The notes beneath the pieces are model-generated. The model did no database searches. It saw only the letters and a program-made list of their open reading frames with translations, and was not told the DNA's origin. Below, one piece after another: positions 27,272 through 36,688 of a DNA stretch of 63,328 nt. The stretch is from an uncultured Pseudanabaenaceae cyanobacterium (lineage in GTDB: Bacteria > Cyanobacteriota > Cyanobacteriia > PCC-9006 > JAAUQQ01): contig CALIJJ010000046.1 in NCBI GenBank assembly GCA_938017515.1, positions 1 to 63,328 of the forward strand, read 5' to 3'. Position 1 is the first letter of the stretch, and every line of letters starts with the position of its first letter. A program made the position numbers and the translations under genes.

Positions 27272-28015
27272 CTATTCCACCAAATGCCCTTCCTGAACCC
27301 GCAGTACGCGGTCGGCTTGCTTTGCAATCTCAGGGTTGTGGGTTGCCATGATCAGCGTTTTATTCGATTTTCTCGTCAAGTCGAGGAGTAGATTGAGCAC
27401 CGTTTGTCCCGTTTCCTCGTCCAAATTGCCCGTGGGTTCGTCCGCCAGGATGAGGCTGGGGCTGTGGGCTAGGGCGCGGGCGATCGCCACCCGCTGCTGT
27501 TGTCCGCCCGATAGTTTGTCGGGATAGGCATCCAACCGGCCCGGTAAGCCCACTTGCTCCAGCAAAGCCACGGCCGATATCTTGGCTTCTGCGGCGGATA
27601 CGCCCGCGAGTTCCTGGGGCAGCGTGATGTTTTCCAAGACCGTGAGCGTGGGAATCAGGTTGAAAAACTGAAAGACGAAACCAATGCGATCGCGCCGAAA
27701 TAAGGTGCGAGATTTTTCATCCAGGGATGTAATCTCCCACTCCCCAATGTGGATTGTGCCGGTATTGGGTTGGTCGATACCGCTGATCAAGTTCAGCAAC
27801 GTACTCTTGCCGCTGCCGCTCTGTCCCAAGAGCACTGTAAATTCTCCGGGCTTGAGGGTCAGGTCCACGCTTTTCAGGACCGTGCGCTCAATTTCCCCTT
27901 CTCGGTAGGTTTTCGTAAGTCCGCGAATTTCAACCTGAGCGACGGACGGTGACAAGGGGGAATCAGGGGCTGTGGAGCCGTCAGCGGTGCTGGAGGACAC
28001 CTGAGAAAGGGACAT
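27272..28015 (-). CDS. ABC transporter ATP-binding protein, LolD/MacB/DevA type
   Basis: A 247-residue ABC ATPase. Walker A is [10 protein letters not shown]-loop [14 protein letters not shown], signature [15 protein letters not shown], Walker [13 protein letters not shown] and the H-loop ATHNPE. The GNLD ending and the FQFFNLIP region place it with LolD, MacB and DevA ATPases, which power lipoprotein or glycolipid export across the envelope. The first 26 residues are an S/T/P-rich extension. No permease or membrane-fusion gene is adjacent, so the partner is unknown. An upstream AT-rich 500 bp gap holds the promoter. Confidence 0.92.
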   Translation of the reverse strand: MSLSQVSSSTADGSTAPDSPLSPSVAQVEIRGLTKTYREGEIERTVLKSVDLTLKPGEFTVLLGQSGSGKSTLLNLISGIDQPNTGTIHIGEWEITSLDEKSRTLFRRDRIGFVFQFFNLIPTLTVLENITLPQELAGVSAAEAKISAVALLEQVGLPGRLDAYPDKLSGGQQQRVAIARALAHSPSLILADEPTGNLDEETGQTVLNLLLDLTRKSNKTLIMATHNPEIAKQADRVLRVQEGHLVE

Positions 28016-28538
28016 AGGCTTACCTAATGGCCGCGAAGGTGCGCGGTTTTGTTAACATGCCTTGATTTTAGTGAAGTCCCTGTCTCTGTGTACAGCTTGG
28101 GCCGCAATGGGGCGAGCCGAAATAACGATAGATCCATGGCAAGTGCTGCTGTTTTTTGCCGCTTTACGCTGTCGCTTTACAAAGTATCGCTAGTTCTATG
28201 AATATTCCGTGAAATCCCTTGATTTGGACAGCTGTTAAGAGGACGCAACATTAGTATCTAAGTGAAATCTCGTGATTCCTGTTCTCTTTAATACTGTCCG
28301 TTTGGCGGAGAATTTTGCTAACGCTGAACGGAACATTCGTTGATGTCTCTTCTCGATAGCGTCCCTGACCCCTGGGGCATTTTCTCCTAAACCATCCTTC
28401 TGCAGGGTGGGAGTCCACTGGATCGTGGCTGTTGGACCTTGGCTAGTTGAATGCATGTTGCTTTGATTGCCTCCCTACTTTTCCTTGTGAGGTAGAGAGG
28501 GGGGTCGTCAATCACTCGGGATTGTTCATCTTTACAAA
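28016..28538. other. 523-bp divergent intergenic region
   Basis: Divergent promoters for the ABC ATPase (minus) and the HAD gene (plus) must lie here. I see no defined operator, hairpin or small gene. Confidence 0.45.
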
Positions 28539-30614
28539 ATGGGTTTGATGGCTATGCGTCGCATTGCTTCTTTTGACGTTTTCGATACCCTCCTGACTCG
28601 TCGGGTGGGCTCGCCGGAATCCAGCTTTTTGCTGTTGGGCAAACGATTGTGGGAACAGTCGCTTATCCCTTGCACCGCTGAGGCGTTTGCCCGTAACCGC
28701 CAGGATGCTGAACGTCGTGCCTTTGCCAATGCTGGTGGTTTGGACTCGTCAGTACGGCTGGAAACGATTTATCAAGAACTGGGATTTATTCTCCGGTTGA
28801 CCCCTGAGCAACAGATGCAGCTCATCCAGCAAGAGAAAGCTTTTGAGGCGGAGCTATTGTGTCCCGTTCCCGATGCCCTGGAGATTGTGGACGCTGCGCG
28901 CCAGCGTGGAGAAGAGATCCGGTTTGTCTCCGATATGTATATCGGTCAGGATTTTGTGCAGCAGCAACTGGTTAAGTACGGTATTTTCCAGCCGGGCGAT
29001 CGCTGTTATGTCTCCTGCGACTATGGCAAGACCAAGAACTCCCGCCGCCTCTACGATGAGGTGCTGGCCCAGGAGAAGATCACGGCTGATGTCCTGACCC
29101 ACTGCGGTAACAATGCCTGGGCCGACGTCAAAATGGCTCGCAAGGCAGGGGCTAAGGCACTGCCGTTTTTCCAGGGCAATCTGAATCGCTACGAAGAAGT
29201 GCTTGAGAAGCACAGTTGGCAGACGGAGGGACTGTCGTCGGCGATCGCCGGAGCTGCTCGTCTGGCACGCTTGTCCCTGCCTGCAGAATCTGAGCATGAC
29301 AAGGCTTTGCGAGATGTCTCAGCCAGCGTGGCTGCTCCCTTCCTGATTGGCTTCACGCTTTGGGTTCTTAAGCGGGCCAAGGCACTGGGGCTGAAGCGCC
29401 TGTATTTCCTGGCACGCGATGGTCAAATTTTGCTGGCGATCGCCCAACGTCTGATCAAAAAGCTCGATTTTGACTGTGAACTGCACTATCTCTACGGCAG
29501 CCGCCAGTCCTGGTCCCTACCCAGTCTCACGATGGTGAATGAGGACAGCATCGCCAACATTTTCCCCGTCACGATTGATGTGGATTTTCTCTCGGTGCGC
29601 GTGCTGCTGGCCCGCTTTGCCCTGGAGCCTGAGGCCGTGGAAGATTCGCTCTTTTCCATTGGATTGACGCAAACCGACTGGGATCGCCACCTTGGTGCGA
29701 ATGAGCACAAGGCCCTGCGCCACCTCGTGCTCAGCAACGGTGCCATGCAGCAGGCCATTTTGCAGAGGGCTGCTGAAAAGCGCGATGTGATGAAGCAATA
29801 TCTCGATCAAATGGGGGTGATGAGTTCAGACCCCATTGGCCTAATTGACCTGGGGACTGGGGCAACCTTGCACCGCGCCCTGGCATCGGTCTTGGCGACG
29901 GAAGGCTTGCCGGTTCCCCATGCGTTTTATTTGGGATTGCGCAAGGGCGTCAAGCCCTCACGCTTTGGCTTTCCCGAAGTGTATCTCCAGGATATGCGCC
30001 GTAACCTTGGCTTCAAGGACATCCAGGGCCTGGTCACGATGATGGAAACGTTCTGTAGCGCCGACCACGGCTCCGTTGTGACCTACCAGCGCTGTCGCGA
30101 TGGTTCGGTGGAACCCGTGCTGACCACCGCTGTGAATAAGCCGGTGTTGGATTGGGGCTTTGAGCGGGTGTGTGAGACGGTGTCTGCTGTGGCTGATGCG
30201 CTGCTGCTGGATGCTGGTCTGGTGAATCCTGAGGCCAATCTTTGCGGTGCCTGCATGGCGCTGTTCCGGGTGTTCTGGTTCCATCCCAGTCGGGCTGAGG
30301 CGATCGCCTGGGGCTCGTTCCCCATGGAAGATGGTTGGGGCAGTGAGTCCGTTTCGCTGAAGCTGGCCACGGCCTATCGCTGGCGCGATCTGCTCAAGCG
30401 CCAACACCGTCGTCATTGGTGGGCGGGGGCAGCTCTGGCCCAAAGTTCAACCTCCCTGCGTTTTGTCATGCACAGTCGCAGTGCCGTGACGCTCAAGCTT
30501 AAGCAGGTTAAGCGACGCACCCAGCGCAAGTTGGACCAGCAGCAGCCCCTGAGCGGGCTCCTCACCCCCTCGGCTCAGTCCACGGCCTCTCTGGTCGATT
30601 CGCCGCTGTCTTAG
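28539..30614 (+). CDS. Large HAD-superfamily hydrolase-like protein (COG5610 type)
   Basis: 691 residues; the HAD motif I is near the N-terminus (SFDVFDTLLTR, with the two aspartates), motif II region SDMYIG (residue about 130) and the motif III/IV region with GNNAWADVKMARKAGAK. The rest (about 260-640) is a large domain of unknown role with LKRLYFLARDGQILLAIAQR and a second DLGTGATL. Similar large HAD proteins in bacteria sit with glycan or capsule genes, but no such genes are here. The start could be the ATG at 28539, 28548 or 28554. The protein is followed directly by a 17-bp tandem repeat that begins at its stop codon. Confidence 0.85.
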   Translation: MGLMAMRRIASFDVFDTLLTRRVGSPESSFLLLGKRLWEQSLIPCTAEAFARNRQDAERRAFANAGGLDSSVRLETIYQELGFILRLTPEQQMQLIQQEKAFEAELLCPVPDALEIVDAARQRGEEIRFVSDMYIGQDFVQQQLVKYGIFQPGDRCYVSCDYGKTKNSRRLYDEVLAQEKITADVLTHCGNNAWADVKMARKAGAKALPFFQGNLNRYEEVLEKHSWQTEGLSSAIAGAARLARLSLPAESEHDKALRDVSASVAAPFLIGFTLWVLKRAKALGLKRLYFLARDGQILLAIAQRLIKKLDFDCELHYLYGSRQSWSLPSLTMVNEDSIANIFPVTIDVDFLSVRVLLARFALEPEAVEDSLFSIGLTQTDWDRHLGANEHKALRHLVLSNGAMQQAILQRAAEKRDVMKQYLDQMGVMSSDPIGLIDLGTGATLHRALASVLATEGLPVPHAFYLGLRKGVKPSRFGFPEVYLQDMRRNLGFKDIQGLVTMMETFCSADHGSVVTYQRCRDGSVEPVLTTAVNKPVLDWGFERVCETVSAVADALLLDAGLVNPEANLCGACMALFRVFWFHPSRAEAIAWGSFPMEDGWGSESVSLKLATAYRWRDLLKRQHRRHWWAGAALAQSSTSLRFVMHSRSAVTLKLKQVKRRTQRKLDQQQPLSGLLTPSAQSTASLVDSPLS

Positions 30615-30694
30615 GTTCGTTGCTGGCTTAGGTTCGTTGCTGGCTTAGATTCGTTGCTGGCTTAGGTGCGTCGCTGGCTTAGCTCGATGCTAGG
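30611..30694. repeat. 17-bp tandem repeat, 4-5 copies, starting at a stop codon
   Basis: Copies start at 30611, 30628, 30645 and 30662 (TTAGGTTCGTTGCTGGC, a few substitutions), with a degenerate fifth at 30679. The first copy contains the stop codon TAG of the HAD gene. Because 17 is not a multiple of three, the TAG appears in all three plus-strand frames. Confidence 0.9.
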
Positions 30695-32111
30695 ACGGAC
30701 AACGCCCCTTCTGCTCAGCCAGCTTTTGCTGGACCCCCACCGGAATCCCCAAGACCGCATCGCGGTAGAGGCGGTCAAACTCCCGCTGAAAGTGGGCGGC
30801 TACGGTGGGGTTTTCAATCACGAGTAGGGTTTCATCGTTTTTTTCGTTGGCAGCCTTGCTCCAGTTATGTGACCCCGTAATCACAGCTCGGCCATCTAGG
30901 ACGGCGAACTTGTGGTGCAGGGAATCCTTGGGCAGCAACTGCGGCACGCCCATCGTGGTCAAGGCTGGGCTCCAGGGGCGATTGTCTTTTTCCACGCGAC
31001 AATTTTTGCGTTTGAGGGCGACCCCCAGCATGTCTAGGCCTTCGCTGTAATCACGAAACGCGAATCCCGGATCGATTAATGCCCGTACTTCCACGCCTTG
31101 GCGACGTCTAATGGCTAGGGCATCTGCAATTTTTTGCTCAGAAAAGACAAACAGGGCCAGGTCCACCTGCTTCTCGGCTTTCGCGACGGTTTGAGCAATC
31201 AGTCCATTGGTGCTTTGTGTCCAAGGCTGGCGTTTGCCCGTGGGCGAGAAGGTGACGAGGACGGAGGATGCTCCCACCGTGATGCGCTGGGGCGATCGCA
31301 CGGGTTTCTTGACCCCAAAGACACTGTCGGTTTTGCCACCGGGTCCGTCGCCCCACATCCCCTTAAATTCTGCTATGAATTGCTGGGCCAGGGGCTGACT
31401 TTCTAGCCGTATCAAGTGATTGACATTCCCGCGACTTTCAGAGAAGCCTGGTTCCTGGTGAATGCCTGAGGGGGTCCAGTTGGCCGAGCCTGTGAGTATC
31501 GTCTGACCGTCCACGACCAAAAACTTATGGTGCATTAGGCCGCTGCCCTTGGAGCCATCGGCCCGGTCGTCCAAGAGGGGGACTCCAGCACGGCGTAACT
31601 GGGCGATCGCGTCTCCCTGATTGATCTCCTGGGCAGAGACTTGACCATTGCCATCGCGGTCAAGAAATGTGCGAAATCCTTCGTAGCGTTGGCGATCGCG
31701 ACCTTCCAACTGCTTTGCCTGGGCCGACCATTCCTCCCACGTCTGGTTGTATTGATGTTCTACAATCACGCGAACCTTGACCCCGGCGCGATGACGTTCC
31801 ACGAGTGCCTGGGCCAGCCCCGGCAGCCGCAGCTCCTGGACCGCAACATCGAGGCTTTGGGTGGCAGAGGCGATCGCTGTTTCTAAAATGGCTTCGAGAT
31901 TGTCACCGGGGCGTTGTAGCGTCTCGGGCTTCGGTGAATACCGGTTGGGCATCTCGTAATGTTGGTGCTCCGCCTGATTGAAATACACCTGGATCTGAGG
32001 ATCCTGAGGCAAAGGAGGCGGCAAAGGCGCGGAGCGACTCCGCTGGCAAGCCGTGGTGAGAAGACTGAGTAGGGCGAGGGGTAGGAATGGGAGAGAAAGT
32101 TTCACTGACAA
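30690..32111 (-). CDS. Phospholipase D-like lipoprotein with an EF-hand insertion
   Basis: A 473-residue secreted protein with two PLD (HKD) domains. A lipobox signal is at the N-terminus (LLSLLTTAC, Cys22). HKD1 is His194-x-Lys196 and Asp201 (HHKFLVVDG), with LTGSANW; HKD2 is His399-x-Lys401 and Asp406, with ITGSHNW. A canonical EF-hand loop is inserted at 151-162 (DRDGNGQVSAQE; Asp1, Asp3, Asn5, Gln7, Ser9, Glu12), which should bind calcium. Substrate could be a phospholipid or nucleic acid of the outer face; not determinable here. It is convergent with the HAD gene. Confidence 0.9.
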   Translation of the reverse strand: MSVKLSLPFLPLALLSLLTTACQRSRSAPLPPPLPQDPQIQVYFNQAEHQHYEMPNRYSPKPETLQRPGDNLEAILETAIASATQSLDVAVQELRLPGLAQALVERHRAGVKVRVIVEHQYNQTWEEWSAQAKQLEGRDRQRYEGFRTFLDRDGNGQVSAQEINQGDAIAQLRRAGVPLLDDRADGSKGSGLMHHKFLVVDGQTILTGSANWTPSGIHQEPGFSESRGNVNHLIRLESQPLAQQFIAEFKGMWGDGPGGKTDSVFGVKKPVRSPQRITVGASSVLVTFSPTGKRQPWTQSTNGLIAQTVAKAEKQVDLALFVFSEQKIADALAIRRRQGVEVRALIDPGFAFRDYSEGLDMLGVALKRKNCRVEKDNRPWSPALTTMGVPQLLPKDSLHHKFAVLDGRAVITGSHNWSKAANEKNDETLLVIENPTVAAHFQREFDRLYRDAVLGIPVGVQQKLAEQKGRCPS

Positions 32112-32483
32112 CAGACGAAGGCGAATTTAGACTATTGGTAGATAGCTTGGCCTTGACTGATTCTGCAATGGTTTAAGGGCACCCCACCTAGGGTCCCCAA
32201 ACGGCCCTATTCCTTGCTCAGCCAAAAATATGAATTTCATCGGATTGCGGATCCTCCGCAGAGCGGTGGAAGAAATATTCTCTGGTGAGCCGTTTTGGTC
32301 GATATCGAACCATTCAGCAATGCTCAATCTTTGAAAGATAGTGGCAGAATGGGCCGGAGTGCTTGAGTAATCGGATTCAAACCCCTGCTCAACCGCTCTC
32401 ACCGTCGAAGTCACGGTCGAACAGGTTCGAATTAATCTTCGAAGCTAGCCCAACTACGTAAACCTAGGGAGACAGAGGAGTTC
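32112..32483. other. 372-bp divergent intergenic region
   Basis: Divergent between the PLD lipoprotein and the MCE gene. I see no reliable element except the ribosome site GAGGAG before 32484. A serine-tRNA-like look near 32340 does not fold into a cloverleaf. Confidence 0.45.
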
Positions 32484-33929
32484 ATGCTGCGATCGCGAGC
32501 CCTGCGAGAAGGATCCGTTGGCCTACTCATTGTGGCGGGAGTCGGTCTGTTTGTTGGCCTAGCGGCATGGCTTCGCAACGTCACCTTGGGCAGGACGTCC
32601 TACACCATTTTTGTGGAGTTTGAGGATGTCGCGGGGCTGAAAGAAGGTACCCCAGTGAATTTCCGCGGGGTTCAGGTGGGCAATGTCCGTGACATCGACG
32701 TCAGCAATGAATTGGCGACCGCTCGTTTGGAAATCAATCGCCTTGATCTCAAAATCCCTGTAGAGTCCTTTGTCTCGGCCCAAAGTTCGGCACTGATCGG
32801 CGACACCTCCCTCGATATTGATCCCCTACTGGTGCTGCCGAATTTAGATAGTTTGGACAGTCCCCTCGGGAAAGACTGTGACGATCGCCTAATTCTCTGC
32901 GATGGCTCTCACATTCGTGGGGAGAAAGTGGCGTCTCTCTCGGATCTGATCATTGCCATGGATGAGCTGGCTTCCCTGCTGGGGGATGCCGACCTGGTGA
33001 CGAGCCTCAAAAACACGGCTGCCAGTGCGGCCGATGCCACCGCAGGGATCACGCGTCTGACGGATGACCTCTCTGAGCTGAGTACTTCTGCTAAGGGAGA
33101 GATTGTCACCCTCTCCCGTACGCTGAAGTCCGCAGGGCGTGCTGCGGATTCTGCCCAAGTCGCAGCTCTATCCATTGATACAGCAGCCAATCAATTGGGG
33201 GGGGTGGCCACAAAAGCAAGTGACTTGGCAGACCAAACCAGTGGTCTCGTTGACCAGGCGAGTACGCTGATTGAAGAAAATCGTGTGGCCCTAGCAAGAA
33301 CACTGAACGAAATGGCCCTAGCGGGCAATACGCTGCGAACCACGCTACTGGAGCTAAAGCCAACGCTCGCGAGTATTCGCGACGGCGATATTGTCAGCAA
33401 CGTGGAGCAGCTCAGCAAAAACATGCGCATCGCCTCGGCGAACCTACGCGTGGCTTCTGGAGTCCTGAGCGACCCCCAAAACATCCTGCTGCTTCAGCAA
33501 ACGCTGGACTCCGCCCGGGTCACGTTTACCAATGCTCAGAAGCTAACTTCAGATTTGGATGAGGTGACGGGTGATCCATTGTTTCGCAGTAATGTCTTAC
33601 GTTTGATCAACGGTCTCAGTGGTCTGATTTCATCCACCCAGACCCTAGAACAGCAAATTGCGTTTAGCCAATCCCTTTCTGACCAGCCCATGCTTCCCCG
33701 TCAGGCCCAGCGCATGGCTGAGGTGCGCCAGCAACTAAATGCCCAGTCGTTGCTTCTGACCCAGGATTTAGTGCGGATTGCCCAGCGACTTGAGGCGATT
33801 CCTGTTGATGCAACCAAACCGTCGCGATCGCGTGAGACGGAGCAAAAAACGGTCAAAAATACGCTTAAGCTTTTTCGTAAAGAGGCGAGAACGCAGCACT
33901 CAAATGATGCCGATTTGAAGGGGGATTAA
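32484..33929 (+). CDS. MCE/MlaD-domain lipid transport protein
   Basis: A 481-residue envelope protein. One N-terminal membrane helix (GSVGLLIVAGVGLFVGLAAW) precedes the MCE domain (about 38-130, FEDVAGLKEGTPVNFRGVQV and GDTSLDIDPL). The rest is a long alpha-helical, alanine- and leucine-rich region (SLKNTAASAADATAGITRL and repeats) that should form coiled coils. MCE proteins hold the substrate-binding ring of Mla-type ABC lipid transporters; cyanobacterial examples resemble chloroplast TGD2. The ATG at 32484 follows GAGGAG. No Mla-type permease or ATPase is nearby. Confidence 0.9.
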   Translation: MLRSRALREGSVGLLIVAGVGLFVGLAAWLRNVTLGRTSYTIFVEFEDVAGLKEGTPVNFRGVQVGNVRDIDVSNELATARLEINRLDLKIPVESFVSAQSSALIGDTSLDIDPLLVLPNLDSLDSPLGKDCDDRLILCDGSHIRGEKVASLSDLIIAMDELASLLGDADLVTSLKNTAASAADATAGITRLTDDLSELSTSAKGEIVTLSRTLKSAGRAADSAQVAALSIDTAANQLGGVATKASDLADQTSGLVDQASTLIEENRVALARTLNEMALAGNTLRTTLLELKPTLASIRDGDIVSNVEQLSKNMRIASANLRVASGVLSDPQNILLLQQTLDSARVTFTNAQKLTSDLDEVTGDPLFRSNVLRLINGLSGLISSTQTLEQQIAFSQSLSDQPMLPRQAQRMAEVRQQLNAQSLLLTQDLVRIAQRLEAIPVDATKPSRSRETEQKTVKNTLKLFRKEARTQHSNDADLKGD

Positions 33930-34154
33930 CGATTTGGGGAGAATGGGAGGCCTGTCGCCACTGGCCATGGCGCAGGCAATGTAGCCTTCCTGTTGATGAT
34001 TATCCGTGTGGACTGCGCAATCTCCAAAATCTGTACCAGTTTTACCCCAATTTCTACCCCATCACCCATTGACAGAGGGCTGTAACAGGAAAGGGTGTTT
34101 ATCGCACTGCCTAAATGCCTCGCTGGGCCGTTGTTTAACCGTATTGACTGAGAA

Positions 34155-34225
34155 GCGGATGATGGGACTCGAACCCACGACATTCAGCTTGGGAAGCTGA
34201 CGTTCTACCACTGAACTACACCCGC
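34155..34225 (-). tRNA. tRNA-Gly (anticodon CCC)
   Basis: Read on the minus strand the 71-nt gene folds as a standard cloverleaf. Acceptor GCGGGTG pairs with CATCCGC (one G-U), anticodon stem TCAGC/GCTGA with loop TTCCCAA gives CCC, and the T arm has GTTCGAG. No CCA is encoded. It lies alone in the convergent gap between the MCE gene and lpxC. Confidence 0.96.
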
Positions 34226-34309
34226 ACAGACTATCTTGCGTATCTCTCTGCATATATTAACCCTTTTGCCTGGGAACGCAGACTGGCATTATTGCTTCTT
34301 AATCCCTAG

Positions 34310-35203
34310 ATGTCAGTCACGGTTCTCGTTATGCTCTCGACCCTACCGACTATAGCCACGGCCCAAAAAACGTTGGCCCATGAATTTCGCAGGCATGGGG
34401 TGGGGCTCCATAGCGGTGCCCAGATGAATGTGTGCATCAAGCCAGCTCCCGTCGGTCATGGCCGTTGGTTTCAGCGAGTGGACTTGCCAGGGCAGCCTAT
34501 GATTCCGGCGAATCTAGGGGCCGTGAATCCGACCCAGCTTTCAACGGAGTTGGTGTGTGGTGAGGCAAGTGTGCGAACCGTTGAGCATTTGCTCGCGGCA
34601 CTGACAGGCATGGGGGTGAGTGATGTTGTGATTGAGATTGATGGACCGGAAGTGCCGCTGCTGGATGGCTCTGCCAAGGAATGGGTGGAAGCAATTGTTC
34701 AAGCAGGCATCATCTCCCAAGCACCAGAAGTCGAGCACCCTCCCGTCCGAGCCACACTGACTCAACCGTTGACGCTCCAAGAGGGCGATGCTATCGTCTC
34801 TGCTTTTCCGGCAGAAACGACACGTTTTACCTACGGTATTGACTTTTCTCATCCAGCCATTGGCAACCAGTGGTATAGCTTTGACTGGACCCCTGAGACC
34901 TTTGCCCAGGAAGTAGCTCCGGCTCGAACGTTCGGTTTTGCGGAGCAGGTTGAGCAGCTCCGAGCCATGGGGTTGATCAAGGGCGGTAGTTTGGAAAATG
35001 CCTTAGTTTGCGGTGCTGAGGGGTGGGTTAACCCCCCTTTAAGATTTGCAAATGAACCTGCCCGTCATAAACTTTTAGATCTAGTCGGGGATTTAAGCCT
35101 CCTCGGGCATTTCCCGAAGGCTCACTTCTTTGCCTACAAAGCAAGTCACACGTTGCACACGCGATTTGCCCAGCAACTCCAGGATCTTTTGGCCTCCTCC
35201 TAG
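34310..35203 (+). CDS. lpxC: UDP-3-O-acyl-N-acetylglucosamine deacetylase
   Basis: LpxC is the zinc deacetylase that commits the cell to lipid A synthesis. The 297-residue protein has the family blocks: [23 protein letters not shown] (zinc histidine), [18 protein letters not shown] and [16 protein letters not shown] (zinc His and Asp). The start ATG at 34310 is followed by a short extension; an ATG at 34331 is also possible. It is the first of four tightly spaced genes, followed by fabZ, lpxA and lpxB, the usual cyanobacterial order. lpxD is not in the window. Confidence 0.96.
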   Translation: MSVTVLVMLSTLPTIATAQKTLAHEFRRHGVGLHSGAQMNVCIKPAPVGHGRWFQRVDLPGQPMIPANLGAVNPTQLSTELVCGEASVRTVEHLLAALTGMGVSDVVIEIDGPEVPLLDGSAKEWVEAIVQAGIISQAPEVEHPPVRATLTQPLTLQEGDAIVSAFPAETTRFTYGIDFSHPAIGNQWYSFDWTPETFAQEVAPARTFGFAEQVEQLRAMGLIKGGSLENALVCGAEGWVNPPLRFANEPARHKLLDLVGDLSLLGHFPKAHFFAYKASHTLHTRFAQQLQDLLASS

Positions 35204-35301
35204 GCCTGGGGTCGTAGTTGAGCCGCCATGGGTTGAGCCGCGATCGCTGCACTTCTTGTGACGATGACCACCGCATATGTTCTGAGCATCCCAGCACCGG
35301 C

Positions 35302-35811
35302 ATGACCTCTACCAGCACCGCAACGACCAGTGACGCCGCCAATGAAGCGGCAGCAGACGCACCGAATATCATTACGGACATCATGCCCGTGGAGACGATT
35401 CGGGGACTGTTGCCCCATCGTTATCCCTTTGCACTGGTTGATCGCATCATTGAACAGGTGCCGGGCAAGAGTGCCACGGGAATTAAGAACGTGACGGTGA
35501 ACGAGCCTCATTTTCAAGGCCATTTTCCTGAAAAACCGCTGATGCCAGGGGTGTTGATCATTGAAGCCTTGGCTCAGGTCGGCGGCATTATCGTCACCCA
35601 AATTCCGGACTTGCCCAAGGGACTCTTTGTCTTTGCTGGCATCGACAAGGTACGCTTTCGCCGTCCCGTTGTTCCCGGAGACCAGATTATTCTGAAGGCC
35701 GAATTGCTCAGCATCAAGCGGAAGCGGTTTGGCAAAGTGAACGGTGAAGCCTTTGTTGATGGCAAGCTGGTGGCCGGTGGTGAACTAATGTTTTCCTTGA
35801 TGGACAATTAA
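35302..35811 (+). CDS. fabZ: 3-hydroxyacyl-ACP dehydratase FabZ
   Basis: A hot-dog dehydratase of about 169 residues that removes water from 3-hydroxyacyl-ACP and also balances supply of hydroxyacyl chains between membrane fatty acids and lipid A. Catalytic His lies in [13 protein letters not shown], Glu in [12 protein letters not shown] choose ATG 35302; the frame extends upstream to 35218 without support. An N-terminal extension of about 25 residues is rich in T/A/S. It lies between lpxC (98 bp gap) and lpxA (15 bp gap). Confidence 0.95.
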   Translation: MTSTSTATTSDAANEAAADAPNIITDIMPVETIRGLLPHRYPFALVDRIIEQVPGKSATGIKNVTVNEPHFQGHFPEKPLMPGVLIIEALAQVGGIIVTQIPDLPKGLFVFAGIDKVRFRRPVVPGDQIILKAELLSIKRKRFGKVNGEAFVDGKLVAGGELMFSLMDN

Positions 35812-35826
35812 TATAGGAACGAGCCA

Positions 35827-36678
35827 GTGATTGCGGGCACACGAGCGAGCGCACTACCAAAAGAAATGCCAAATATTCACCCCACTGCGGTTGTTCACCC
35901 CGGTGCTGAGATTCATGCCACAGCACAAATCGGCCCCTATGCCATCATTGGAGAGCGGGTCAAAATTGGGGCCGAGACCAAGATCGATGCCCATGTGGTG
36001 ATTGAAGGCTGGGTGGAAATTGGTGATCGAAATCGCATTTTCCCCAGTGCTTCCATTGGCCTAGAACCCCAGGATTTGAAGTATGACGGGGATGAAACGC
36101 TCGTCAAAATTGGCAATGACAATCGCATTCGCGAATGCGTCACGATTAACCGGGCTACCGAAGCCGGAGAAGTGACCAAAATCGGTAATCATAATCTACT
36201 GATGGCCTACGTCCATGTGGCCCATAATTGCGTTTTGGCTGACCACATTGTGATTGCGAATGCGGTGTCTTTGGCGGGGCATGTCGAAATTGAGTCGCGA
36301 GCGGTGATTGGTGGCATGTCTGGATTTCACCAGTTTGTCCATGTGGGGGAGCTGGCCATGGTCGGTGCGATGAGCCGTATTGATCGGGATGTACCGCCGT
36401 TTATGTTGGTGGAAGGGCATCCGCCTCGGGTGCGATCGCTCAATCTTGTGGGTTTGCGTCGCTCTGGCGTAACGAGCTTGGAAGATGGGGATGTTTATCG
36501 GGCGATTAAGCAAGCTCACCGGATTCTGTTTCGTTCTGGGGGCGGTATTAAAGAGGAGAATTTGCGGGAGTTGGATGCACTCCTCCACCATGAGAAGGTT
36601 CGCCATCTCTACCGTTTTATTAAGGAATCGATCCAGAACGACAATAAGCGCCGGGGTCTAATCCCGGGCAAGGGCTGA
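35827..36678 (+). CDS. lpxA: UDP-N-acetylglucosamine O-acyltransferase
   Basis: LpxA adds the first hydroxyacyl chain to UDP-GlcNAc. The protein (283 residues from the GTG, about 270 from the ATG at 35866) has hexapeptide repeats of the left-handed beta helix (IHPTAVVHPGAEIHATAQIG onward), then HNLLMAYVHVAHNC with the catalytic histidine, and the C-terminal helical domain. I give the GTG at 35827 because AGGAA lies 7 bases upstream; other LpxA proteins start near the ATG at 35866. Spacing to lpxB is 10 bp. Confidence 0.94.
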   Translation: MIAGTRASALPKEMPNIHPTAVVHPGAEIHATAQIGPYAIIGERVKIGAETKIDAHVVIEGWVEIGDRNRIFPSASIGLEPQDLKYDGDETLVKIGNDNRIRECVTINRATEAGEVTKIGNHNLLMAYVHVAHNCVLADHIVIANAVSLAGHVEIESRAVIGGMSGFHQFVHVGELAMVGAMSRIDRDVPPFMLVEGHPPRVRSLNLVGLRRSGVTSLEDGDVYRAIKQAHRILFRSGGGIKEENLRELDALLHHEKVRHLYRFIKESIQNDNKRRGLIPGKG

Positions 36679-36688
36679 GGGCATCTCA

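Noticed and set aside
32340..32410. A tRNA-like stretch
   Set aside because: It has a TTCAAACC segment but no acceptor, D or anticodon stem.
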